This document shows, in pieces, positions 46,865 to 54,806 of a stretch of DNA of 64,000 bases (position 1 is its first letter; each line of letters starts with the position of its first letter). The position numbers were made by a program, and so were the translations under genes. Below the pieces are notes generated by a model. The model worked only from the letters and a program-made list of their open reading frames with translations. It did not search any database and had not been told where the DNA came from. This DNA comes from Saprospiraceae bacterium. GTDB lineage: Bacteria > Bacteroidota > Bacteroidia > Chitinophagales > Saprospiraceae. Location: positions 5,146,001 through 5,210,000 of the forward strand of contig JADJXD010000001.1 in the NCBI GenBank assembly GCA_016715985.1. The letters are read 5' to 3'.

Positions 46865-47974
46865 TTAATTCCCATTCTTACTTTTTCTCAAAATGTTTCA
46901 ATCAACAATGATGGGTCTGAACCGCATCACACTGCCATTTTAGATATTCAAAGCAATCAAAAAGGCGTCTTGTTTCCCAGGCTTTCTACATTAGAAAGAA
47001 CGAGTATTGCAGGCCCTGCTTTAGGTTTGACGGTTTTTGATATGGACACCTATAGTTACTGGATGTATCGCGGAGATTTATGGGGTGGGTGGGCAGAGCT
47101 GCAACATCAATATCAGAACTTCTGGCAAAATTCCGGGATAAACCTTTACAATACGAATCCCGGAAATATAGGAATCGGAACAAATTTCCCAACATCAAAA
47201 CTCACTATTAATGGCATAAATCCATCGATTTCACTTATGAATGACGGAATTGGAAAAGGTTTTCTGATGATTAGCGGAGATAATATTTATATGGGCACTA
47301 ATTTTGGAAACACTGATGGTAAAATTAACTTTGGATTAAAGGGAACTACCCGTATGAGCTTGTCACAAGACGGAAGATTTGGTATAGGCATAACTGATCC
47401 GCTTAGCAAATTACAAGTAACAGGAGGTACTGACGCATCATTAGATTCACATGGTTTTATTATGGTTGGACATGTAAATAGTTCCAATTTAGTCATTGAC
47501 AATAATGAAATATTGGCCAGGAGTAACGGGAATAGTGCAAACCTGCATCTACAGGAGGAAGGTGGAAATGTTTTTATTGGTGATCCGTCTCCATTTAATT
47601 CCGCACATCGTCTGGGTGTAAACGGTCATACGGTAATTACCGGCAACCTGAGAGTGGGCAATATCTCAAATCCTTCCGGATACAAATTGGCCGTAGATGG
47701 TAAAGTATTATGCACTGAATTGATGGTAAGACTCACATCAAACTGGCCGGATTATGTTTTTGCCTCTGATTATAAGCTTCCAAAACTGGACGATGTAGAA
47801 AAATTCATAAAATTAAATCATCACTTGCCAGGTATACCAAAAGCAGAAGAAATAGAATCCGGAGGGATGAATCTGGGAGAAATGCAAAAATTGCAAATGG
47901 AAAAAATCGAAGAGCTCACATTATACGTGATAGAACTAAAAAAGGAGATTGAAAATTTGAAAGCGCAAAAATAA
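46835..47974 (+). CDS. Secreted tail-fibre-like protein with coiled-coil C-terminus
   Basis: 379 residues with signal peptide MTKLIILFVILIPILTFSQ. The N-terminal domain (NDGSEPHHTAILDIQSNQKG, LFPRLSTLERTSI) is shared with the paralogue at 52980 and widespread in Bacteroidota. Then come phage-tail-fibre-like repeats NIGIGTNFPTSKLTINGINP. The C-terminus differs from the paralogue: WPDYVFASDYKLPKLDDVEKF, HHLPGIPKAEEI, LGEMQKLQMEKIEELTLYVIE, a module common in Bacteroidota, ending in a coiled coil and probably trimeric. No S74 autoprotease domain is present. The propeller gene follows after 35 bp; the two are likely co-transcribed. Surface location is inferred. Confidence 0.8.
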   Translation: MTKLIILFVILIPILTFSQNVSINNDGSEPHHTAILDIQSNQKGVLFPRLSTLERTSIAGPALGLTVFDMDTYSYWMYRGDLWGGWAELQHQYQNFWQNSGINLYNTNPGNIGIGTNFPTSKLTINGINPSISLMNDGIGKGFLMISGDNIYMGTNFGNTDGKINFGLKGTTRMSLSQDGRFGIGITDPLSKLQVTGGTDASLDSHGFIMVGHVNSSNLVIDNNEILARSNGNSANLHLQEEGGNVFIGDPSPFNSAHRLGVNGHTVITGNLRVGNISNPSGYKLAVDGKVLCTELMVRLTSNWPDYVFASDYKLPKLDDVEKFIKLNHHLPGIPKAEEIESGGMNLGEMQKLQMEKIEELTLYVIELKKEIENLKAQK

Positions 47975-48009
47975 TCAATTTTAATCATTTAACCTTTAAT
48001 AGCAGCTTT

Positions 48010-50967
48010 ATGAAAAATCGAATAGTCGAACTAATATTAGTTTTTATAATTTCATCATCCGTTTCATATTCACAGGAAGATTTATTATTGATAGAAAAAT
48101 TGGAAAATAAAAAAACGCTTTCCGATATCAAAAAAGTGATCGATATTCATTACAAAGATAAAAAGACGAAGGATCTATTTAGTGAGACTTACATCAATCG
48201 CCAATTAAAGAAGTTGAATCGATGGGAGTGGTACATGAGTAGCAGATTGGGACCAGATGGTCAGTTTGTAAATATAAATGAAAAATTGATAGAAGCTACG
48301 GGTCTTCAGCAAACAAGACAATTAAGATCAGAGAATGCCGGCTCAAGACAAATGATGGCATCCGGGGGCAACTGGACTCTAATCGGTCCATTGGATACTG
48401 AAAACGGTATCGGAAGGGTGGATCGGTTGGCTTTTCATCCTTCAAATGCCAACACAGTGTACGCAGGTACTTCAGGTGGCGGTCTGTGGAGAACAACCAA
48501 TGGAGGAAACTCCTGGTCAAATCTTACTCCGGATCTTCCCTGCCTTGGAGTGAGTGGTATTGCAATCGATCCAACCAACACCAACATTATTTACCTTTTA
48601 ACAGGAGACGGAGATAGTGATTCGCCGGGGGGTGGTCTGGTAGAGGGTTTTGGATATATGCGACTGTCAATTGGTGTTCTAAAATCAACCAATGGTGGTT
48701 CGACCTGGAGTAAAACAGGGGTCTTTGCAGGAGCAGATTATTCCAATCTTATCAGTTATAGGTTGACAATAAATCCTTTAAATCCTCAGATGCTTTTTGC
48801 ATGTACAAATCAGGGAATATTCAGAACTGATAATGGAGGTACTACATGGAATTTAGTGGAAGACAGGGGTGTGTTTTTTAATTTGAAATTTAAGCCCGGT
48901 AGCGCTACAACATGTTATGCGGTGTCATTAGACGGGAGCACAAACAGATTTTTTAAAAGTACCGATGGCGGCTTAACATTTACAGATGACCCGGTTATCA
49001 ATAATCTGATAACTAATCCGGCATCGAGATTGGATTTAGCGGTTGCACAGTCAAATAGTAGCGTTGTGTACATTCTTGCAGGGGGTAGTTCAGGGGTTAA
49101 TGGTTCTTTCGCCGGACTATTCAGAAGTAGTACTTCAGGGGATAACTTCAATGCACAAAGTAACTCTCCAAATATTTTGGGAAGTTCTAATTTAGGAAAT
49201 GATAACTCAAATCAATCCTGGTACGATCTGACAATGGCTGTGAGCAATAATAACAGTAATACGGTTGCTGTCGGCGCAGTATTTCCATGGAGAAGCTTAG
49301 ACGCTGGTGCGACCTGGTCTTTTAGGGGTAACTTGCACGGGGATATACACGAATTGGGTTATCATCCGGTGGATAATAAATTATGGGCTGCGACAGATGG
49401 TGGAGTTTACAGTTCAACAAATAATGGAAATACATGGACTTCACACTTTGAAGGTATGAGTATTACTCAGTTTTACAGAATGGCAGTTAATCCGGATAAT
49501 TTTCAGAAGATGATAGCCGGATGTCAGGACAATGGTGTGCAAATGCGAGTGAACAATACATCTACTTTTGAACAAATTAATGGTTCTGATGGATTTACGG
49601 TAGATTATGATGCAGTAGACACAAGTGTTTTTTATGTTATTATTAACAGAGGAATCAGAAGACTTACAAATAGCGGAGCCAATGCAACCACCATTACACC
49701 AAGTTCCTCTGCCAACCCATTTGCTTCAACTATGGCCATTCATCCTTCTTTAGCGAATACTGTGTATATGGCATCTGATTCTTTTTGGAGAACAAATAAT
49801 GCAACATCTTCTAACAATTGGACAGTTTCTCCAAACATAGCCGGAGGTTGGGCACTCAGGACTTGTCCTTCTAACGGAAACAGAATCTATATTGCAGGGG
49901 GTAATAATTTTTCATCTACGACCGGTTTTTTAAGAAAGAGTGAAGATGGTGGTGCAACGTGGCTTTTGTCAGATATTTTGAGCAATAATCAAGGTTTCCC
50001 TAATAACTTTCCGAAAATTACATATATAAATGTCAATCCCATAAATTCAAATCAGGTTTGGGTCACTTTTGGCGGATTTACTGAGGGTGTAAAAGTATTT
50101 TATTCATCTAATGCTGGTCAGACATGGGTAAACAGAAGCGGCTCATTACCCAACTTACCTGTCAATTGTATTGTATTGGATAATAGTAATAATGCTTATA
50201 TTGGAACTGACAATGGTGTGTATTTCAGAGGAACAGGAATGGCAGATTGGACTCCGTTTTACAATGATTTACCTTATGTACCTGTAACAGATCTGGTAAT
50301 ATCTCAGGGAGATAATAAAATACGGGCTTCAACATTTGGTCGTGGTATCTGGTCCAGTGATTTGTACAGCCCTTGTGAAACAAATTTAAATATTGCCGGC
50401 ACCATTTCTGGACAGGAATTTTATGAAGCATCTCAAAATATTTCATCTACTGCTACTATGTTAAAATCCATTGGCACTAAGGTTCAGATGCGAGGGGGTA
50501 ATCAAGTGAAATTGGATGCAGGTTTTACTGCCGGTGAAAATGTGGAGTTTCGGGCAGCTATTGGTCCTTGCGGGAGTGGTGGAGTTGCCGGCTTTAAAGT
50601 TTCTTCACAGGATGAACTTAGTCTGATATTACCTGATCAATATCTTCCACCCTCCGGAGGAAAAAAAGCAATTGTACATGTACATTCTGCGTCAACTTAT
50701 TCTATAAATTTTGAGGTGCATCAAAAACAAGAAGGTAAAATAAGTATTATTTTGACTAATCCGACAGGAAAAGTCTTACGAAACAGGAATTTTAATGACG
50801 AAAAACCTGGTAGTTGGAATGCTTCATTAAATTCTAAAGGTATTGATACAGGTAATTATTATTTGTATGTTTTGTTAGATGATATCGTTCAACATATGCA
50901 GGAAGTTTTGATAAATATGTCTGAGATATCCGGAATGGAAAAAAATATTGTGCAATTGAAGGAATGA
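48010..50967 (+). CDS. Secreted BNR/sortilin-like beta-propeller protein
   Basis: 985 residues with a signal peptide (MKNRIVELILVFIISSSVSYSQ). Residues ~115-790 contain many BNR/Asp-box and sortilin (VPS10-like) propeller blades, e.g. GLWRTTNGGNSWSNL, GVLKSTNGGSTWSKT, IFRTDNGGTTWNLV, GVYSSTNNGNTWTSH and LRKSEDGGATWLL. A ~65-residue module around YEASQNISSTATM and GGNQVKLDAGFTAGENVEF follows, common before sorting domains in Bacteroidota. The last ~90 residues are a diverged beta domain (KGIDTGNYYLYVLL) that might be a T9SS C-terminal domain but lacks strong hallmarks. Carbohydrate or protein binding is likely; sialidase catalytic residues are not evident. Confidence 0.85.
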   Translation: MKNRIVELILVFIISSSVSYSQEDLLLIEKLENKKTLSDIKKVIDIHYKDKKTKDLFSETYINRQLKKLNRWEWYMSSRLGPDGQFVNINEKLIEATGLQQTRQLRSENAGSRQMMASGGNWTLIGPLDTENGIGRVDRLAFHPSNANTVYAGTSGGGLWRTTNGGNSWSNLTPDLPCLGVSGIAIDPTNTNIIYLLTGDGDSDSPGGGLVEGFGYMRLSIGVLKSTNGGSTWSKTGVFAGADYSNLISYRLTINPLNPQMLFACTNQGIFRTDNGGTTWNLVEDRGVFFNLKFKPGSATTCYAVSLDGSTNRFFKSTDGGLTFTDDPVINNLITNPASRLDLAVAQSNSSVVYILAGGSSGVNGSFAGLFRSSTSGDNFNAQSNSPNILGSSNLGNDNSNQSWYDLTMAVSNNNSNTVAVGAVFPWRSLDAGATWSFRGNLHGDIHELGYHPVDNKLWAATDGGVYSSTNNGNTWTSHFEGMSITQFYRMAVNPDNFQKMIAGCQDNGVQMRVNNTSTFEQINGSDGFTVDYDAVDTSVFYVIINRGIRRLTNSGANATTITPSSSANPFASTMAIHPSLANTVYMASDSFWRTNNATSSNNWTVSPNIAGGWALRTCPSNGNRIYIAGGNNFSSTTGFLRKSEDGGATWLLSDILSNNQGFPNNFPKITYINVNPINSNQVWVTFGGFTEGVKVFYSSNAGQTWVNRSGSLPNLPVNCIVLDNSNNAYIGTDNGVYFRGTGMADWTPFYNDLPYVPVTDLVISQGDNKIRASTFGRGIWSSDLYSPCETNLNIAGTISGQEFYEASQNISSTATMLKSIGTKVQMRGGNQVKLDAGFTAGENVEFRAAIGPCGSGGVAGFKVSSQDELSLILPDQYLPPSGGKKAIVHVHSASTYSINFEVHQKQEGKISIILTNPTGKVLRNRNFNDEKPGSWNASLNSKGIDTGNYYLYVLLDDIVQHMQEVLINMSEISGMEKNIVQLKE

Positions 50968-51053
50968 TTAAAGTTGGAACATAAAATATAAATAGTTTTT
51001 TTCTAAATCTTTTTTCAAACTTTATTTACCGGAATTTATAGTGAACTTCACTA

Positions 51054-51212
51054 GTGCTCTGTCCAGATAAAAAGTTAAATTATAATAGCAGTTATTTTTT
51101 CAAAGATCGAGGCGAAAAACGCAGGCATAGCCGTAGCTACGGCGAGTATTTTTAACGATGATATTTGGAAAAAGAACCACATTTCATTAAGTTATTTATC
51201 TTGAGAGAGCAC
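51054..51212. mobile_element. MITE 1 (159 bp), IS630-related, left of the IS
   Basis: It is bounded by TA on both sides (51052-51053 and 51213-51214). The terminal inverted repeat GTGCTCTGTCCAGATAAA (left) pairs with the right end as GTGCTCTCTCAAGATAAA. These match the ends of the IS630 element next to it. The interior has no ORF but has a perfect 14-bp palindrome GCCGTAGCTACGGC. The first ~55 bp and last ~50 bp resemble MITE 2. Confidence 0.75.
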
Positions 51213-51302
51213 TACTGCTCTGTCAAGATAAAAAAACAAAAGAAAAATATTATATATAAAATATTTGTTATATGTTTGTGCAGGTTTTAAAAATAAGAAA
51301 AT

Positions 51303-51746
51303 ATGGCACGACAACACTCATTTATTGAATTACCCAAAGACGATCTTGAGTTTCTTCAAAGCTTAAAAAGTTCTGGTAAACTATCAGTTCGCAAATTGAA
51401 AAGGGTTCAAGTACTTTTAAGTTTGCATCAGAAGATAGAACCCAAAGAAATTGCTAAAGTGGTAGGTCTTAGTTTTGTGACAGTGTATGAGATAAAGAAT
51501 AAGTATCTTGAAGAAGGATTGATGTCTCTTGACGAAAAGCCTAGACCATGTACTCATTTAAGAAGAATAAAAGAACATGAAGAAGCAATAATTACGAGTA
51601 TTGCGTGTAGCGAGCCGGAGGATGGTAATAGTCGATGGACAATTCGGCTTATTGGGTCAAAGTTTGTGGAGTTAAGTAATTTTGAGACTGTCTCCTATGA
51701 AACGATAAGAACTGTTTTAAAAAAAGCCAACTTAAGCCTTGGTTAG
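51303..51746 (+). CDS. IS630 transposase, first frame (HTH part)
   Basis: 147 residues with two helix-turn-helix units of the IS630/homeodomain-like type: RKLKRVQVLLSLHQKIEPKE-IAKVVGLSFVTVYEIKNKY, then EKPRPCTHLRRI and the region after it. The frame closes at 51746. Seven A bases at 51719-51725 (codons TTA AAA AAA, then GCC) are a classical A_AAA_AAA slippery site. A -1 shift there reads on as SQLKPWLEKSW into the second frame without a stop. So this product is either the short HTH protein or, after frameshifting, the N-terminal part of the full transposase of about 371 residues. Confidence 0.85.
   Translation: MARQHSFIELPKDDLEFLQSLKSSGKLSVRKLKRVQVLLSLHQKIEPKEIAKVVGLSFVTVYEIKNKYLEEGLMSLDEKPRPCTHLRRIKEHEEAIITSIACSEPEDGNSRWTIRLIGSKFVELSNFETVSYETIRTVLKKANLSLG
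51717..51726 (+). promoter_or_regulatory. -1 ribosomal frameshift site in IS630
   Basis: TTAAAAAAAG at the end of the first frame. Slipping one base back joins frame 1 to the frame of 51794-52417, and the bridging codons (AGC CAA CTT AAG CCT TGG and so on) encode QLKPWLEKSWCLGPIN, which fits IS630 transposases between the HTH and DDE parts. Confidence 0.7.
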
Positions 51747-51793
51747 AAAAATCTTGGTGTTTAGGACCAATCAATGGTGAATATTTAGCCAGA

Positions 51794-52417
51794 ATGGAAA
51801 GTATTTTGGATATATACAGTAGCGAAGGGTTAGATTCTGTTGGTAGAATTTGTTTTGATGAACGACCATGCCAATTAACAGATGATGTTTATTCACCTAT
51901 TCCGATGAAAGGAGGACAAGTAAAATTGGTGGATAATGAATATATTAGGAAAGGCACATGCTGTTTACTATTAGCTTATGATATAGATACTGGTCAACGC
52001 TATACAATAGTAAGTGAGACAAGAACAAAAGCGGATTATGCTAAGTTTATGGATTGGCTGGAAAGAGAACAATATCAAGATAAGGAGAAAATAATCGTCA
52101 TTCAAGATAACTTGAACACGCATACCAAAGGATCGTTTTATGAAAACCTGCCAGTGCAAAGAGCTGGAGAACTAAACAGGAAAATGGATTTTCAATTTAC
52201 ACCCAAACATGCCAGTTGGCTCAATATGGCTGAAATAGAATTTTCATCAGTGAGTCGTCAATGTCTTAGGAGAAAAATCGCAACAATAGAGGAGATGAAG
52301 GTAGAAGTATTCGCATGGCAAGAGAAAAGAAATAAAGCATCAACTAAAATATCATGGTCATTCACAACTGACATAGCAAGATGCAAAATGGCTAATAAAT
52401 ATCAAATTTTAATTTAG
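51794..52417 (+). CDS. IS630 transposase, second frame (DDE catalytic part)
   Basis: 207 residues from an internal ATG; the true C-terminal part is most likely reached by -1 frameshift from 51725 upstream. The three acidic residues of the DDE catalytic triad are intact: Asp in RICFDERPCQ, Asp in KIIVIQDNLNTH and Glu in ASWLNMAEIEFSSVSRQCL. The order matches IS630-superfamily DDE_3 domains. With all catalytic residues present, intact ends, and TA at both flanks, the element looks functional rather than decayed. Not tested. Confidence 0.88.
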   Translation: MESILDIYSSEGLDSVGRICFDERPCQLTDDVYSPIPMKGGQVKLVDNEYIRKGTCCLLLAYDIDTGQRYTIVSETRTKADYAKFMDWLEREQYQDKEKIIVIQDNLNTHTKGSFYENLPVQRAGELNRKMDFQFTPKHASWLNMAEIEFSSVSRQCLRRKIATIEEMKVEVFAWQEKRNKASTKISWSFTTDIARCKMANKYQILI

Positions 52418-52440
52418 TTCTTTATCTAGTCAGAGCACTA

Positions 52441-52664
52441 GTGCTCTCTCAAGATATTAAGTTAAATTATAATGACAGTTATTTTTTTCAAGATCAAGAA
52501 GAAGAGCGTGAAGAAATCGTCGCAAACGATTTTAGCTCTGAACTGTGGACGCCGTGCCACAGCTTAGACTACATCTTATAAATGATCTATGAACGATGAG
52601 TTTTTTAACGCAGTGATTGGGATAAAGAACCACATTTAATTATGTTCTTTATCTTGACAGCACA
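52441..52664. mobile_element. MITE 2 (about 224 bp), IS630-related, right of the IS
   Basis: It starts right after the TA at 52439-52440 with GTGCTCTCTCAAGATATT, and runs through AAGTTAAATTATAATnnCAG as in MITE 1. It ends with GAACCACATTTAATTATG and TTATCTTGACAGCACAC. The interior differs from MITE 1. The right end is diverged and no clear TA follows, so the last bases are uncertain. Confidence 0.65.
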
Positions 52665-52887
52665 CCAGGACAATATTACATTATAGAAAAGCTATATTCT
52701 CATTGTAGTCGATTCCAATAAAATGTGTGTTCAATAAAATATCAACCTTACGGGATTATAAAAATAGTTATGCCAATGAAATTGAAATGTTCGATTTTTA
52801 AAAACCCATGGATAGATTTTTGAAATCCTGTTACTTGGAACTTTTACACTGTTTTAATATGAGAAAGTACATGGGAATTTTTCCCTA
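52665..52887. other. AT-rich stretch before the paralogue promoter
   Basis: About 220 bp between MITE 2 and the duplicated promoter block. I see no ORF, hairpin or clear promoter in it. Confidence 0.4.
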
Positions 52888-53009
52888 TTACCACAAAATA
52901 GGAAGTATCTACCTTAAACTAAGCACATTTGTTTAGATTGATTTTACCAACCTACATTTGTTGAAAAATAAATACAATCATGACAAAATTAATTATTCTA
53001 TTGACAATT
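52888..53009 (+). repeat. Duplicated promoter/N-terminus block, copy 2
   Basis: Near-identical to 46743-46864 (ACCACAAAATAG, ACCTTAAACTAAGCACATTT and the codons for MTKLIIL). It shows that the two fibre-like genes come from a duplication that included the promoter. Confidence 0.85.
52928..52960 (+). promoter_or_regulatory. Promoter of the fibre-like gene, copy 2
   Basis: TTTG (52928-52931), 21 bp, TACATTTG (52953-52960), 19 bp upstream of the ATG; same spacing as at 46783-46815. It lies downstream of the IS/MITE array, which leaves the promoter intact. Confidence 0.65.
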
Positions 53010-54749
53010 TTTCTTCCGGCAATATTGCTATCACAGAATATTGCGATCAATAATGACGCGTCTGAACCGCATCAATCAGCATTGCTTGACATAAGTAGTA
53101 CTACCAAGGGAATCCTGATACCACGGATGACCACACAGGAAAGAATATCTATTTCTCCGATTGTCTTAGGCCTTACGGTATTTGATATAGATACCTACAC
53201 TTACTGGGTGTACCGGGGAGATATCAATGGTGGCTGGAGAGAAATGTTGATGGACTTTGATAAAAGATGGCAATTAAACGGAACCCATATTTATAATCTT
53301 AATAATGGTAATGTCGGCATCGGAACCAATACCCCTGCATCAAAATTAACTATCAACGGTAGTGACCCTGTGATTGGAATGATGAACAACGGAATATCAA
53401 CCGGCATAATTAAGGCAAATGGTTTTGATATGAAAATAAATACACACCTGGAAAATGTCAACGGAAAAATAATTCTCGGCACCAAAGATAATGATCATTT
53501 TTTTATAGACCATCTTGGTCGTGTTTCTATAGGAACACCAACATCCTCCTCTGCATTAACTATTAATGGTTCAATTCCACGATTTCAGATGCAACATCAA
53601 AATGTCAATAAAGGATATTTACAGGTGGGCAATGAAGATATGACTTTGGGTACGAATGCAGCTAATCTTTTAGGTAACCTGAATTTTAATACGAAGGATA
53701 TAACCAGAATGGTTATTGAGCCTAACGGAGATGTAGGAATAGGAACTACAAATCCTGCAACAAAGCTCGAAGTTTCAACTACTGCTGATGGTCAGGTGCT
53801 TAAACTCAATGCAGCAGATCAAACGTTTATGGGTATTTGGGAAAATAATGCTTATCGTGGTTATGTGGGATCTTTCTACGGTAATATTGCGGATGTAGAT
53901 ATCGGCAGTATAGCGGGTGCTGTTCATTTGGTTACCGGTAGCACAATAGACCTGACAGCCAAAGCCGGAAATGTAGGTATTGGAACTGAAAACCCAGACC
54001 GAAAATTGAAAGTAGTAAGCAACAATACACCGCTACAGCAAGGAGTAATACACGGTGAGTTTACTGGCACTTCTACCAATGCTATTGGGGTGGTTGGTAT
54101 GAACGTGGCTAACCAAGGTGTCGGAACGGGTGTATCTGGTAGGGGTGGAAACACTGGCGTTGAAGGTAGAGCTGATCTGGCTGGTATCGGCGGTAGGCAA
54201 GGCGTAGCTGCCTTTGGATCGAATGGAGCTGAAAACTACGGAGTTATTTCATTTGCAAATGGTGGACTACATACTTACGGTATATATGCATCGGCCAATG
54301 GAGGATCCAATACCAATTATGCCGGCTATTTTTCTGGTAATGTTTATACTACAGGTACGTACCTTCCAAGCGACCGTAAACTAAAAACTGGCATTGTGCC
54401 TTTAAGCGGAGCTTTGGATTTAATCAATCTTGTTAATCCTTCGGCTTACAATTATAACACCGATGCATACAAGCATATGCATCTTCCCGAAGGATTGCAA
54501 TATGGTCTTATTGCCGATGAACTGAAGCTGGTCATACCCGGTGCAGTAACAAAAGCGGTACAGCCTGCCGAATACGAAAACCACGACAGGGAAAACGGTA
54601 ATAAGCTTAGCGATGAAGTAGAGTTTAATGCTATCAATTACACAGCAATGGTTCCTATTCTGATAGCTGGAGTAAAAGAGCAACAACAAATGATCGAAGA
54701 TTTGAAAAAAGAAATCATAGAAATGAAGAAACTTATGGAGCAACGATAG
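52980..54749 (+). CDS. Secreted fibre-like protein with S74 intramolecular chaperone domain
   Basis: 589 residues with signal peptide MTKLIILLTIFLPAILLSQ. The N-terminus parallels the paralogue at 46835 (NDASEPHQSALLDISSTTKG). Several tail-fibre repeats of the type GNVGIGTNTPASKLTINGSDP follow. Residues ~370-450 are Gly-rich (GVVGMNVANQGVGTGVSGRG). The C-terminal ~120 residues are a peptidase S74 domain: LPSDRKLKTGIVPLSGALDL, YGLIADELKLVIPGAV, and a terminal coiled coil. These domains trimerise a fibre and then cut themselves off in phage tail spikes. The kinase gene follows within 57 bp, so one transcript is likely. Confidence 0.85.
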   Translation: MTKLIILLTIFLPAILLSQNIAINNDASEPHQSALLDISSTTKGILIPRMTTQERISISPIVLGLTVFDIDTYTYWVYRGDINGGWREMLMDFDKRWQLNGTHIYNLNNGNVGIGTNTPASKLTINGSDPVIGMMNNGISTGIIKANGFDMKINTHLENVNGKIILGTKDNDHFFIDHLGRVSIGTPTSSSALTINGSIPRFQMQHQNVNKGYLQVGNEDMTLGTNAANLLGNLNFNTKDITRMVIEPNGDVGIGTTNPATKLEVSTTADGQVLKLNAADQTFMGIWENNAYRGYVGSFYGNIADVDIGSIAGAVHLVTGSTIDLTAKAGNVGIGTENPDRKLKVVSNNTPLQQGVIHGEFTGTSTNAIGVVGMNVANQGVGTGVSGRGGNTGVEGRADLAGIGGRQGVAAFGSNGAENYGVISFANGGLHTYGIYASANGGSNTNYAGYFSGNVYTTGTYLPSDRKLKTGIVPLSGALDLINLVNPSAYNYNTDAYKHMHLPEGLQYGLIADELKLVIPGAVTKAVQPAEYENHDRENGNKLSDEVEFNAINYTAMVPILIAGVKEQQQMIEDLKKEIIEMKKLMEQR

Positions 54750-54806
54750 ATTCCTTCGAAGCAAAATTAATTGTTTACTTTTACGGTATCAACATTATGT
54801 ATTATA

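Larger units (their letters stand above)
51215..52438 (+). mobile_element. IS630-family insertion sequence (about 1,224 bp)
   Basis: The left end is CTGCTCTGTCAAGATAAA at 51215 and the right end, read inward, is GTGCTCTGACTAGATAAA ending at 52438. Flanking TA dinucleotides at 51213-51214 and 52439-52440 fit the TA target-site duplication of IS630/Tc1-mariner elements. It encodes a transposase in two overlapping frames joined by a likely -1 frameshift. Length is within the family range. Confidence 0.85.

Noticed and set aside
46687..46911. Possible small gene upstream of the fibre gene
   Set aside because: It overlaps the duplicated promoter and the start of the 46835 gene, and the paralogue does not preserve it.
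51303..52417. IS630 transposase as a broken pseudogene
   Set aside because: A perfect seven-A slippery site, an open bridge in the -1 frame and an intact DDE triad favour programmed frameshifting.
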